Positions 38,085 through 50,629 of a DNA stretch of 64,000 bases are shown here, piece by piece. The DNA is from Ailanthus altissimus (Eukaryota > Streptophyta > Magnoliopsida > Sapindales > Simaroubaceae), in NCBI GenBank assembly GCA_946807835.1, contig OX327712.1, positions 14,650,001 through 14,714,000 on the forward strand, read 5' to 3'. Both the position numbers and the translations under genes were made by a program. Under the pieces are notes generated by a model. That model searched no databases. It was not told the DNA's origin and worked only from the letters and a program-made list of their open reading frames with translations. The number at the start of each line of letters is the position of its first letter. Positions within the stretch are counted from its first letter, which is position 1.

Positions 38085-40294
38085 TGTTGGGTTGTGTTGG
38101 GTTTAGGGTGGTACAATTAAAACTTAGGGTTCTTTGCATGTGGATTGTGTTCATCATACAAACAATATACATATCTCATACATACATGTGCACAGCGGAA
38201 GATTAAATATAATGAACACAGAAAATAAGATTTGATTAAACTTAAATTCGAAATTGAGAAATATCACCAATGAAGCCTTTGGATTAATTTTCTTTGAAGT
38301 CCACCATGAAGTGAATCTTTGATCAATTCTAGCAATCAACAAGGGTGGGTTTGATTGTCTAGAATGGCAGCATCTTAATCCAACATTTGTGTTTAACTCT
38401 TAAACATGATTTAAAGTTAAACTCTTTAACTTAATCAATTTTGTTTTTCCTTTTATTCAACTCTTGAATAAATAAAACAAATCTTGTTTTTAGTTATTAC
38501 ATTTAGTAACCATTAATTCAATTTGTTTTGTTGTTCTAACACTTAAAACACAAAACAAACAATTTCAATTTCTCAAATTGAATTGGCTCCCAAAAATGCA
38601 AAACATATAAACTAAAAACTTTTAAAAGATTAATTATTTTCAATTTCATTTCACTTTATATACTAATGCATAAATTCCAAACTAATTTGAATTTCATTTG
38701 CATTTCATTTGGCTTAACCTAACCATAGTTAACATTTAACCATAGTTAGATTACTTTAACTTAACCTTTAAGTTAATAAATATTTAATTAATTTAACCAT
38801 AGTTAACTAACTTAACCATGGTTAGGTTAACCTTTACTTAACCATTAAGTAAAGTTAACTAACTTAACCTTATGGTTAACTTTTAACCTTAGTTAAGTTA
38901 AATCATTTATTTAACAATTAAACAAATAAATATTTATTTTAATTATTTAACAATTAAATAATCATAAAGTGAAATTACTTTTATATCCTTACTCGGTTAC
39001 CAAGTTAACCTAAAGTGGGTCCCACCATTTAACCATATACTTTAGTTAACGTAACCTTAGTAATTGCTGAATTATACTGTATTGAACAATTCAATACGGT
39101 ACACTGCCCAAGTGCTCAAAGAGTACATTTCATATTGGGACTCTCTAGGTCTACACCCGATTTGTCAAATGGAACTATTCCATTAATCCGTAATCGATGC
39201 CCCACGCACACGTTACGAATATTACAAATCAGCGTGTCAGACCATACAAGTTGAGGTCATAACGTATACGTATAATCCTTCCATCATTTATACCCTGGAT
39301 GTGCGGGGATATAGATCAGCACCATCAAATCCCCATTTGCTCATCCAATAATCTTATCTCCAGATTCGTATCTCGATAAACAATATACGCAAACATTTTT
39401 GCTATATTGTTTAACCCTGTGGGAAACTCTTTTCCCGGGTTTATGCTTGTGGCCACAAGACTTTATGAAATACAATCTCGGAGCATCGGATATACAACTT
39501 ACCTACGTAAGCTGATGGATCCCGTATCTACACACACCGGACTCCATGAGCATCGGACCATACCCAACGACACATAGCGGTCAGACCATGAAAGGTCTCT
39601 GACATATGTGGAACCAAAGCATGATGGATCACTCACAAGACCACCGTGGCGCTCAGGTCAAAGGACCACGATTACTACTCAACTCGAGAGGACCTTCCTT
39701 TGACGGTTTCATAGGATATCTATTGGGGTCCTCATAAGTCTGTTCAGTATCCAGTCCTGACTGGATACCCGCATGTCTATACAAGCTCTAAGCTCATGGT
39801 CAGCTAAGAACAACCATCTGAACCAGTCAGATATAGACATACACTAATCTATATATTGTGAATTCACCGATAGACCCGCATTGATGATCATAGATCAGGA
39901 ACATTATATTTGAGACATACTTACATAATGATATTTCTTAGCACCTATTGCAACTCTTTGCAACTATATCATTATAAGTATACTCTCAGGTCTTTATCTC
40001 ATTATAGACAAAGTTCTAACTCTTTAGACCTCGCTGACTCTTATAAACTGATAACTATTAACAGTGCTAACTATTAGCATTTATAACTCTCAGCTTTGAT
40101 AACTTATTAGTTCTGGTCTAAACTCCTTTAAACCAGACCTGAACAATTTCAGATCAAACAATGTCTGTAATGTTACAAGCATTTTACCATATTAATATGA
40201 TATTAACAATCTTTAATCGAAATGTTTATTGTATAAATATTAACAATTAATATTCATACAATATTGGAATGGCACGTGAGCACCAGCTCCAACA
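38085..40294 (-). repeat. 5' LTR of the young family-A element
   Basis: 2,210 bp, the same length as its partner at 30868-33077 and differing by one base in my side-by-side reading. Followed on the plus strand by the target duplication aatac and the right piece of the older solo LTR. Confidence 0.9.
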
Positions 40295-42273
40295 AATACA
40301 TTAGTAATAACATAGGTGTAAGAGTTGTAATAAGTGTTAAGAAATATTATTATGTAAGTTTATTATTAAATTATATGTTTCTAGTCTTAATTCGTCGATG
40401 CAGGTCTATTGGTGGAATCCTTTTACATAGACTAGTGTATACTATACCTAAATGGTCTAGATGGTTGTTCTTAGCTAATCATGGACTTACTGAAAGTTTG
40501 TATAGCATACAGGTGTTCAGTAAGGACTGAATACTGAACAGACTCAACGAGTACCTCAATAGACATCCCATGAAGTCATCAATGGAAGGTCCTCTCGAGT
40601 TGAGTAGTATATGTGGTCTTTTGACCTGAGTACCACGGTAGGCTTATAAGTGATCCATCATGCTTTGGTTTCATGCATGTCACAGACCTTTCATGGTGTG
40701 ACCACTGGATGTCGCTAGGTATGGTCCGATGTTTATGGAGTACCGTGTGTATAGATATGGAATCTGTTATGGCCATAAGCAACAAATCTAGGAAAAGAGT
40801 TTCCTACAAAGTTAAACAATATTGTAAAAGTGTTTGCATATATTGTTTATCAAGATACGTGTTTGAAGATAAGTTCACGGATGAGCATATAGGAATTTGA
40901 CGGTAGTGATCTATATCTCTTCTTTTTCAGGATATGATTGACGGAAGGATTATACGTATGCACTATGACCTCAACTTGTATGGTTTACCGTACTGATTTG
41001 TAATATTCGTGATATGTGCGTGGGGCATTGATCTCGGACTCACAGAATAATTCTGTTTGACAAATCAGGAGTAAACCTAGAGAGTTTCACAATATGAAGT
41101 GTACTCGTTGTGCACTGGGGCAGCGTAATAAATTGAATAGTTCGATCCAAAAAATTCTAGCAGACCAGACATTTACTTTGGTCTCCCTTCGTTCGTGCAC
41201 GTGTCAAAACTTAAGAGTTAAGTACATCAATTAATTAACAATTAGTTGTTGACCAATGGGATGTTGACACATGGCACATGTGGGTCAATTATTATTTGAT
41301 TTAAAAATTACAAAATAACGTTATTTATTGGACAAATAATATCATTATTTTATTCATTAAAATGTTTATTGAATAAAATAATAATAATAATATATGATAT
41401 TATTATTTAAATTAAAATCAAACAATTAATTTTTTATTTAAATTAGCATGTTTTTCTACCGTGATTTAATATGATTAAATTATTTATTTAATATTAATTA
41501 AATGATATGATAAGTATAAATGAGTGGCATTTGTTAATGGTAGACCTTAAGATATTTTTTAATAATGAGAAAATATTTTCTCATTTGGCCTAAATTAAGG
41601 TAAAGTTTATTTAAATAATTTTCTATTTTGTTTTGTTTTCATTTGGTTTATTGTAAACAATAATAAATAAAACACTAATGGCAAATATTGACCTGGATAA
41701 TGGATGCTATTTGGTGAGAAAATAAAAAATAATAATAAACAAATGAAAGAGCAATATGTTGCTCAATTGATTAAATGAAAAATAGGCCAATGGATTAGTG
41801 GGAATGGTAGAGAGAATTTTAAAAAGGCTAAGTGTTAAAAAATTCTCTCAAGTATTGAGAGCAAAAACACATTCTCTTCCATTTTGGTCACCCATACTAC
41901 AAGGTAGAAATAAGAATTCAAGAGTTAAATCTTTTACTAGAAAAGTTATTATTTTAACTTCTCTAAGCCCACCGTGTTGAGGAATTAGAATTGTGAACGG
42001 GTTACCTCAAGGCGGGTACTCCGGTTTGACTATATACCAAAGGCTTGACAATGTACTATTTCTCAATCTTGAAGTATTTTACATTTATGAGATAACATGT
42101 AAAGTTTATTTGTGTTTATCATTATGAAATTTGTGAGATAACATGTAAAGTTTATTTGTGTCTATCATTATAAAATTTGTATTTCGCTCATCTGCTGCAC
42201 ATGTGATACATATGCTATATTTGAATGATAGACATAAACTTACATACATGCACCCTAGGTTTAAAATCACTCA

Positions 42274-42620
42274 CACATAGTACTTAATGTCTACTTAATT
42301 CTCTTTCTCTAGAGCCTCTCTTGTAATGCTTAATTATAAATCAAAGGAATATAAGGGTTTGTATAGTAGTTAAAATATCCTTACAAGTTCTAATCCTAAT
42401 TGGAATAAAATTTCACATGTTTTAGGGTTTAAAACCACCTAAAACAAGTCAAATCAAAATGAAAATTGACTTTCCCGCGATTGGGCACTAAATGCTAGTG
42501 TTGCGATGCTAATACGTCTCGATCCAGCTCTGCAATGCTGGCTTGCTAACTCTATTGCACTATAGTCTTTGTTTCCCAGCTCCGCGGCGCTGCGGCCTGG
42601 GCAAACAATACTTCTTTCGT
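42274..42620 (-). mobile_element. Right part of split family-B LTR
   Basis: Continues the B LTR interrupted at 30569. The joined junction reads 'cctagcacac' then 'atagtactta', a smooth sequence once one target copy is removed. Contains 'gttttagggtttaaaaccacc' and a patch of GCGCTG-like words. The right border is not defined; the next recognisable sequence is the LINE fragment from 42703. Confidence 0.45.
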
Positions 42621-42702
42621 TCGTCTTCTCGTATCTTTCAAATTCCTTTTTATTTTTTTCTTATACATTTTATGCGTTATTGACTTTAACATTACTCTTC
42701 CC

Positions 42703-42862
42703 TTAGTATTCTTCACAATTTATTTTATACAAAATTATTGAATTACTAATTTCTAATACTTTTCTAACCTGCTTTAATTTATCACATAACCACAATGCAT
42801 GAATAGAGGTTTCTACATCATCACCACATCTTAATTTATACCAAAAATTAAAAAAAAAAAAA
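42703..42862 (-). pseudogene. LINE zinc-binding (zf-RVT) fragment
   Basis: The minus strand encodes 'LRCGDDVETSIHALWLCDKL' followed by 'KQVRKVL'. The pattern C-GD-xET--H-LW-C is the zinc-binding domain that follows reverse transcriptase in plant LINE elements. Upstream a run of T interrupts it, so the reverse transcriptase itself is missing. Downstream parts of what seems the same element lie beyond the nested LTRs at 30.0-30.3 and 28.2-28.6 kb. Confidence 0.65.
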
Positions 42863-42885
42863 GAAAGAAACAAAAGAGTGTACAT

Positions 42886-44890
42886 TCATGCTTTTGTGGT
42901 AATTGAAATTCTTATTTTATATGGTAAAGTATTGTCTTTGGTGGAAGAAATTAAACTCATTCAATATTTTAATGGAAAGCCTAAACTCATTTCTAATTAA
43001 ACCGCATGGAATTTTTCTATTAATAGTTTAATCAATCTAATAATCTAGAAACAGGAATAATTGCTACAAGAAATATATCAAACCAATATGACATATTATA
43101 ATTTATTTAATTTATAAATTTCACAGAGGTTTATACATATTGATTTATTCTTATTTAGAAATATATGATGTTGGTTGATATATTTTATGAATTTTATTAA
43201 TATTATAATTAAGATTATGATTTGTATTTTTTATTATTTGAATTTTACAACTCCAAATAATTAGCTATGAATTTGATAAGAATTGAATATCCAATGAATT
43301 TAGTAATAAGATTTCAAACCCGTAGACAGTTTAAAAAAAATTGGTATTCTATTTTTCAAATATATATATATAAATTTAAAAATATTTATTTTAAATTCGA
43401 TTTGTTGTTGTTATAATCAATAAATGATTATAATTTTTTTTAAAAATTATTTAAGCGGTCACATCACAAATTTTTTTTTTTTTTGTTTCCTCAAGAACAA
43501 GTACAAATTTTGATTGATTAAAATTGTTTCTTACAAAATGAATTGGTGGGCAACCCAACATATATAGGGATTTCGTTCATGCAGAAGCAGAACCACGAAT
43601 ATCCACAAAGCAAAAGGAATCGTGAGTATCAATCATCCTCTTCACATCAATTTCATCTCTTTTTACATCTCCATCATCCACACTTTCTCCAAGTATATAT
43701 CAAACACATGTTTGTAATTAATATAGAAACCCTAGTTGATAATGAATTAGCATTTGTGTTACACTAATCTACTTCGTTAAAACAAAAAACAAAAAACAAA
43801 AAAAAAAAAGTAACTCATCTGCTTCTAGAACGTGGGAGAATCTAAATAACATGAAAAGTGTTAGGTTTAAATTAGAGAGAAGAATTTGAGAAAAAGAGAG
43901 ACAGGATTGGCTGGATCGCATGAAATGAAATGGAAGCTACCTTTTGAGTTTCAGGCGGCTTCTCAGACAATTTGGCATATATCTTGCAATTATTAAATCT
44001 TTTTATCATAAACCCACTTGCCATTTGCAATTTGCCTACAACTTCACTCTTTTGATTTTATTCATTATGCAATTTGCCCACAACTTCATCCTTTTGTTTT
44101 TATTCTTTTTTTTCTAGAGCTAATAAAATCAGTCTAGATTTAAGTTTTACTCAATCTAAACTCAGACGTAAATTTTTTAAGGCTTTTCAATACTCAAGTT
44201 GCATCCAATTTTTTTAATTATTTGTAAAAAAAAATTTCAATTTTTTTTTGAAGTGTAGGTCGAATCTGAATTTAAATATAAGACCGTTCCAAATAGCTTA
44301 AAATCTGAATCTTAACCTCATTTTTTATTTTATTTTTAAAAATTTTTAACAGATGAAGTTATAACTATGATGTCTGGGGAGTATCTATAATTGTATTACT
44401 GGTATTATCCCAAGAATGAGGATTGCAAATTCATTCCGGCCCCATATGGAGAAAAAGCATTCTGATTTATTTATTCAACTCTCTTAGTTTTCCCTAAAGA
44501 TGAAAAATATATAAAATAATAATGATTGACATCAGATTTATAAAAGCAAATTGTACTTTTGCTCATTGTTTGTGAAACAATCCAGAGACGAAAGAACACG
44601 AAGTCACGGCTCACGATCACGAACGCAGACAGAGAAAGAGAAGGAGAAAAAACTTCGAGTTTTGGACCGAGTTTTTCTAGGTCCAAAAACCCTGGACCCT
44701 AAGAAATAAATTAAAATTCGTACTTAAAAAAAAATCAATATTTTTTTCGAGTTTGACTTTTTTTGAAATTAGATTCAGGTGTATTTTTTTTTTATCCCTA
44801 ATTATTTCTTCCCTTTTTTTAATAAATAAATCTTTGTTAAATTATGTAAAAAAAATTAATTAAAAATTATTAAAATATAATTTGAAGAAC
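42886..44890. other. AT-rich intergenic DNA
   Basis: No supported gene. An isolated GA-rich stretch at 44575-44660 could resemble a leader sequence but has no ORF attached. Confidence 0.45.
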
Positions 44891-44899
44891 AAATCAAGT

Positions 44900-45243
44900 G
44901 CATTAAGTACGTGAAGATTGAAGATGAACAAATAAAAGAGGCGAAGATGCAAAAGTGGTGTTCAGGTGTGAGTGCTGCGACACTAAATTGTGGGTGTCAT
45001 AGGGTTTCAGACAGCACCTAAGCGTTGCGGCGCTAGGTTATGGGTGCAGCGGCACCCCAGACAATGAGTGGGCGCCCAACGCTAAGAGCTCAACGTCACG
45101 ACACCAATGCGAAAAAGTTGTTTCTTGTTTTGAATTGTTTTGTTTCGACTCCCACTTATTCTAGGATTTTTTAAAATGATTCACACACGTTTAAAGTTAT
45201 CATAAGTCGTCCTAAAACCTATATAAAAACTCTCAATTGACTT
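44900..45243 (+). mobile_element. Left part of second family-B LTR (plus orientation), approximate
   Basis: Sequence before the family-A insertion contains GCGCTG-like words (44970-45110) as in the other B copy. The part after the insertion (47246-47570) is more clearly B. The left border is a guess. Confidence 0.35.
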
Positions 45244-45248
45244 GTAAA

Positions 45249-47240
45249 TATTGAGAATTATATATATATATATATATATATATACAGGTGTATGCATATG
45301 CAAATGTATTTATTACAAAAATACGTATCTAATATATATTTAACACAATAAAACATTTAAAATATACAATAAACACATAAACGTATATTAATCAAATTAA
45401 TATATCAATGATAAAATTAAAAAATTACTAGTACATATAACGTTTTATACGTATATTTTTAGAGTCCGTCTGGAGTTACACTCGTAGGCAATTTTAGTTA
45501 TCAAACTTAATAAACTTGACAAGTTAAAACAGCAACTCCTTAATCTAGTATGAAATTAACCCTTAACCCCTAAATGACTTGTTCTATTTATTTTGCTCTT
45601 TCTCTCCCACGGTGAATTGAAAACAAAAGAAACAGCAATTGTTTCTTTTATCCAAAGGGCAAAAACGAAAATTGAAAAGGAAAACAACTTTTATTTTTCA
45701 CTCTCTCACTTTCAATTTTCATTTCTCTACACTTATATATCTCTATTTACTTAAAATAATAATATGATATATAATATTAATAATAATGGGTAAATATAAT
45801 AATAAAATAATATATTTTATACATAATGCATAACAACTATCATGTATTATATATATTATATTATTAATAATATAATATTATAAAATAATATATTTTAATA
45901 GAGATATAATAATTTTTTAACAATTAGATAATTATAGTGTAAAATAACTTTTTTATCCCTTATAAATAGTTACCAAGTATACCTCTTAGCGAGTCCCATC
46001 AAATTTCACATTTGAGTAAACGCAACAGAGAGTCCATAATGCGCCATGTGTTATTTTACAATTAGTGAATGATAATTATTGATTATTTGTTGCATTTAAC
46101 ACTTAAATACAAATACTCTGCCCCAGTGCACAACGAGTACACTCCATATCGCGAGACTCCCTAGGTCCACGCCCGATTCGTCAAATGAAACTATTTCATA
46201 AGTCCATGAGAAATGCCCTACGCATACGTCACAAATATTATAAATCAGCGTGTTGAACCATACAAGTTGAGGTTACAACACATACGCGTAGTCCTTCCAT
46301 CGTTTATATCTTGGACGTGCGAGGACATAGATCAACACCGTCAAATCCCCATGTGCTCATCCATAAACCTATCTCCAGAATGGTATTTGATTGAACAATA
46401 TAAACAAACTCTTTACTATATTGTTTAACCATGTGAAAACTTTTTTTCGGGTTAACTGTTTACGGCCATAAAACTTTCTTGAGATACTATCTTGGAGCAT
46501 CTAGATATATCACTCCCTATGAGAGCTGATGGATCCCATATCTGCACTCACCAGACTCCCTGAGCATCGAACCATATCCATCGACACTTAACAGTCAGAC
46601 CATGAAAGGTCTTTGACATGCATAGAACCAAGCATGGTGGATCACTCATAAGCCCACCGTGGTGCTCAGGTCATAGGACCACGTATACTACTCAACTCGA
46701 GAGGACCTTCCATTGACGGGAACATAGGATGTCTATTAGGGTCCTCATGAGGCTGTTCAGTACTCAGTCCTAACTGAATACCCGTATGCCTATAAAATCT
46801 CTAAGATCCTGATCAACTAGGAACGACCAACTGTACCCTACAGATATAGACATACACTGATCTATGTGAATTAATAGGATTTACCAACTGACATGTGTTA
46901 GTAGAAATAGATTAGAAATAATATATTTAAGAACATGCTTGCATATTGACACATCCTAGTAATCTATTGCAACTCTTGCAACAATATCACTATTAAGTAT
47001 ATTTTGAGGTCTTTGTCTCGTTACATACAATATTTTAACTCTTGGGCTATTTGCTAATTTTTAGCACCGGTCTAAACTCGTTTAGATCATATTTGAACTC
47101 CTTCATATAATACAAAGTCTATAGTGTAACAAACATTAAACCATATTATTAAAAATATTTAGCGATATAACAAAATATACTCTTTATAGATATCAAATAT
47201 TTATACAAAAATGGGATGACACATAGCCACAATCTTAACA
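45249..47240 (-). mobile_element. Second solo LTR of family A
   Basis: Plus-strand ends are TATTGAG (decayed TGTTGGG) and ATCTTAACA, flanked by gtaaa at 45244-45248 and 47241-47245, a perfect 5-bp target duplication. Between about 46000 and 47240 it aligns well by eye with the young family-A LTR ('ctgcccaagtgctcaaagag' region, 'ccatacaagttgaggt', 'actcaactcgagaggacctt'). Length 1,992 bp. An (AT)n run at 45257-45284 disturbs the first part. No interior, hence a solo LTR. G-to-A changes at the end fit decay of methylated cytosines. Confidence 0.75.
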
Positions 47241-47245
47241 GTAAA

Positions 47246-47573
47246 TACATTTTAGTAATCAACACAATCATCTTTATGATATCTAAGTGATCTAAGTATT
47301 CTTTGTGATTCTTAATAAGAGAAACCTCTTGTTTATAAGAGACAGTAAGTTCTTTGTGAGTCTTTCTTGTAAAAAGCATACATTGTGAGTGCCTTATGAT
47401 TCAATAATAAGAAAGTGTGATCTTGATCTACCGTGAATGTAGGCAAGTTATCGAACTACGTAAATTCTGTGTGTTGTTCTTCTACTTTCTCTCTTTAAAT
47501 TCTTAATTGCGTTGTTGTTTGCATTGAATACTTTGAGTTTATTGCTTGTGTGATTGCTTTCGCTTCAATAAGC
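47246..47573 (+). mobile_element. Right part of second family-B LTR with primer-binding site remnant
   Basis: Contains 'gatctaccgtgaatgtaggc' and 'cgaactacgtaaatt' as in the minus-strand copy at 30.3-30.5 kb. It ends just before 'tagtatcagagt' (47574-47585), a changed copy of the tRNA-Met primer site TGGTATCAGAGC, followed by a gag start. This arrangement marks the LTR as the 5' LTR of a Copia element. Confidence 0.65.
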
Positions 47574-47601
47574 TAGTATCAGAGTAAGGTTTCAAGAAAA
47601 T

Positions 47602-48350
47602 ATGGCCACACCTAAGTATGAGGTAGAGAAATTTAACGATACAAATGACTTCAATTTATGAAAGATGAAAGTTAAGGCTTTATTGGCGAGCCAACGGTTA
47701 GGCTCGACATTAGAGGAGACTGCAGCTCTATTTAGTAAAGAGGAGAAAATGCTAGAGTCATCTAAGGCTGAAGTAGAAAGAATAGACATTAAAAAAAGAG
47801 CCCATAGTACAATCTTTCTATCATTGAGCGATGAAGTGTTGAGGGAGGTAGTAGATGAGACAACAACGATTGGTCTTTTGAAGAAGTTAACTCTCTTTAT
47901 ATGCGGAAGTCATTGACTAACAGATTGCATATAAAAAAGAAGCAGTATTAGTTGTCAATGTGAGAGGGGACACCGATAAAAGATCATATAAATGCCTTCA
48001 GTAAGATTATTTTTGATATTGAATCTATCAATATCAAAATAAAAAATGAAGGTAAGGCAATCATCCTGCTGAGTTCACTTTTCAAAAGTTATGAGAGCTT
48101 TGTTGACACACTTCTCTATGGTAGAGAGAGTTTAACGATGAGTGATATGAAGTTATTATTAAACTTAGCTATTAAGAAAGCAAGTTGAGGATAATGTAGA
48201 AAATTTGTCTATAAGAAGAATGTCTTCACATAGAGATGAAAAGAAAAATGGCTCAAGATCGAAGTCCATGACTCCTAGGAAGAGCTATTGCCAGAAGAAA
48301 GAGAAGCACTTTATAAAGGATTGTTCGAAGAAAAAAACACAAGACAAGAA
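47602..48350 (+). pseudogene. Broken Copia gag of a family-B element
   Basis: Reads MATPKYEVEKFNDTNDFNL, a stop (TGA at 47659, where gag has Trp), then in the same frame 'KMKVKALLASQRLGSTLEE' and 'LSLSDEVLREVVDET', a typical Copia gag N-terminal domain (UBN2 type). A frameshift near 47885 follows; other frames continue with 'SINIKIKNEGKAIILLSSL' and 'SYESFVDTLLYGRESL'. A damaged zinc knuckle ('YCQKKEKHFIKDC', one Cys lost) lies near 48283. The gag would have been about 240-250 aa. No protease, integrase or reverse transcriptase follows. Confidence 0.75.
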
Positions 48351-48412
48351 GAAAGTAATCTTGATCCACCGTTGACGTAGGTAAGTTGTCGAACCACATA
48401 AATTTTCTAACA
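48351..48412 (+). mobile_element. Short family-B LTR fragment directly after gag
   Basis: 'aatcttgatccaccgttgac', 'gtaggtaagttgtcgaacca' and 'cataaatt' repeat the LTR segment at 47411-47465. Its place right behind gag means that all of pol is missing. Confidence 0.6.
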
Positions 48413-49892
48413 TTTAGTTTCTTTCTTGTTGGATGAAGAAGGCGGTTGATTAATTAAATTGTTGTAAGTTTGAAGAGATTTTAAATATGAATTATGTTAC
48501 AATTCTCAATTTTTTTTAAGCCTAAGTGATGTATCAAATATCTATTAAATAATTAATTTTTATAATTTTTAAAATTATTCATTATATTATTTCACAATCC
48601 AATAATTTTTTAACACATTTTTTGAGATGAAAAATATTAAAATCAAATTAAAAATATATAACATTATTCGTTAATTATATATTTATAATAACAATAATTA
48701 TAAAACTTATCATATAAGGTCTCTTAAATATGATTTTCTTTTAGTTACTAATTTTATCGTAACTCTAAACCAAACCTCTTATAACTTTGTTAGGATTTAC
48801 ACTAATATATATTTTTTGAGAGGAATTTCAAAACCTAGGACAATAGCCTTATCCGGGTATCTACACCATATTTTTCAGTGGGGGTTAAGTTACTTGCAAA
48901 TTTTTTTTAGAGAAACTTCAATTCTTAAGACTTATAACCCTATCCTAGGCCAAATTTTTTTTTTCAATGTAGTCTACTCACAAAATTTTGAGAAAATTTA
49001 TAACCTTTATATATGAAACACACTATGTCACTTGAATACTCATACTAATTATAATAATAAGAGAGATAATATTTATTAAAAAAAAAAGAAGAAATGTTTT
49101 TACAACAAATGACATGCTTAGATTAAAAGAAATTGTTGTGATATAAAATTTTTCCCTTTCAAGAATAGGGGAGTTAGAACTTGATGTTGGTGGTGAGAAA
49201 TTATATCTGGATTCTGATTTCTGACCTAACAATCAAATAAGAAGAAAAAGAAAATACAGAATTCCAAATTCCAAATTCCATAATGGGTATATGATTAAGA
49301 TATGATATGATGTAGCATCTTCTTCAACTACTACTACTACTACTACTCGATTGGAACATAATTGTCGCATTAATCGGGGAGTTATTAGTGACTGCTTCCT
49401 TTGCTTTACTCCAACCAAGATGGGGTGACTGATTGCTTTGCTACTACATTATTCACACACTCTCTCTTTGTAAACCCACATCCTGCATACCTTCCCCGCA
49501 ACCTCTTCTAAGAAAATTCCTTGGTTATGTAAGAGAAAACAGTCAACTAGAGGTGGTCAATTTGATATTTTTTGTAATGGGAGTAATTACATTTGAATCC
49601 CTAAGTTTTTATTTATTTTTTATTTTTTTAAAAATGAGACCATTACATAACAAGAAATCTTCTGTAAATTAAACTTATTTATAGCAGAGCCAGAGCCTTG
49701 TCGAATTTTTATCTTCACAAAAACAAAGATAATGTGTTAAGAGAGCTCTACAAAAAGTAAAGGATAAGATTGGTAGAAGTGGTAGACTGCCGCAGACAAT
49801 ACAAAAAAGATCTTTTCATTGTCTGAAACAAACCCGATTTCTGAGGTCTTGCACGCATTACCCCCAAACAGGTACGTCACTAGAAATCGAAT

Positions 49893-49895
49893 TTT

Positions 49896-49926
<31 letters not shown>
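49893..49926. repeat. (TA)n microsatellite
   Basis: Uninterrupted TA dinucleotides between 'ttaaca' and 'ggcatttg'. Confidence 0.9.
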
Positions 49927-49929
<3 letters not shown>

Positions 49930-50629
49930 CATTTGAACATTTGTAATTTAAAACAAAATTTATACTTTATAATTTTAAAATTTTTGTTTACATAATTGCT
50001 AGATGACAAAAATTGTTAAAATTAGTGTTCAAATGAATAAAAATTAAAAATTATTTATTTTGATCAAAATTAGTCAATAGTTGATTAACTACTGGTTATT
50101 GATTGGTCAACATTATTCAACGATTGATTAACGTCGGCCACGATCAGTCAAACATCAAATAACAGTCAATCAATAGGTGTCCAATAGTTATTGGTCAACG
50201 ATTATCAATAACAATCAACGATTGCGATCAACAGTGGTCAATGTCGATCAACGATAGTTAATACCTCATTTTTTTAAATAGTTAATTAAAAATAATATCC
50301 ATAATAAATTTTTAATCTCATATAAATAAAAATTTTAATTAAAGTATTTATTATTATATTAGAGGTCAAATATTCAAATCTCAATTTAGTAGGTTTTGGA
50401 CTCCCACACGTAAGAATTTTTATTCTAAATAAGTTTAAATTTTTTTATGTTTTTGTAAATACTATATAAACTCTTATAACCCTTTAGAATTAATTAAACA
50501 TTAAGAGAGACTAAAAAAAAATAAAAAATAGAGAGTTAGATAAACATTAAGTGTTGAATATCTTAAAGTGAAACTAATAGTAAATATTTTTGTTCTGTGT
50601 GAATAAAAAAAATACTAATAACATTTAGG

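Larger units (their letters stand above)
30868..40294 (-). mobile_element. Complete, recently inserted Copia-type LTR retrotransposon (family A), 9,427 bp
   Basis: Two direct repeats of exactly 2,210 bp (30868-33077, 38085-40294) start TGTTGGG and end CCAACA. Both sides carry the 5-bp target duplication aatac (30863-30867, 40295-40299). The primer-binding site is next to the right-hand LTR on the minus strand, so the element runs right to left. Reading the two LTRs side by side I see one substitution (T at 31934, C at 39151), meaning a very young insertion. The 5,007-bp interior has no ORF above about 90 codons; only broken Copia pol motifs remain. It must have moved using proteins supplied by another copy. 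Confidence 0.9.
30570..42273 (+). mobile_element. Older solo LTR of family A, split by the young A element
   Basis: The left piece 30570-30867 (starting TGTTAGAATTTGTGCTCACG) and the right piece 40300-42273 (ending ATCACTCA) together make about 2,270 bp, nearly the 2,210-bp length of the young family-A LTR, and they align with it along their length in plus orientation. Flanking 5-mers are cacac (30565-30569) and cacat (42274-42278), an almost perfect target duplication. No internal domain is attached, so it is a solo LTR left by LTR-LTR recombination. It is clearly older than the element inside it. Confidence 0.7.

Noticed and set aside
38154..38342. 62-codon minus-strand ORF present twice (also 30937-31125)
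   Set aside because: It lies in both LTR copies and is identical only because the LTRs are; no domain.
44575..44700. GA-rich patch resembling a transcript leader
   Set aside because: No ORF or splice structure follows on either strand.
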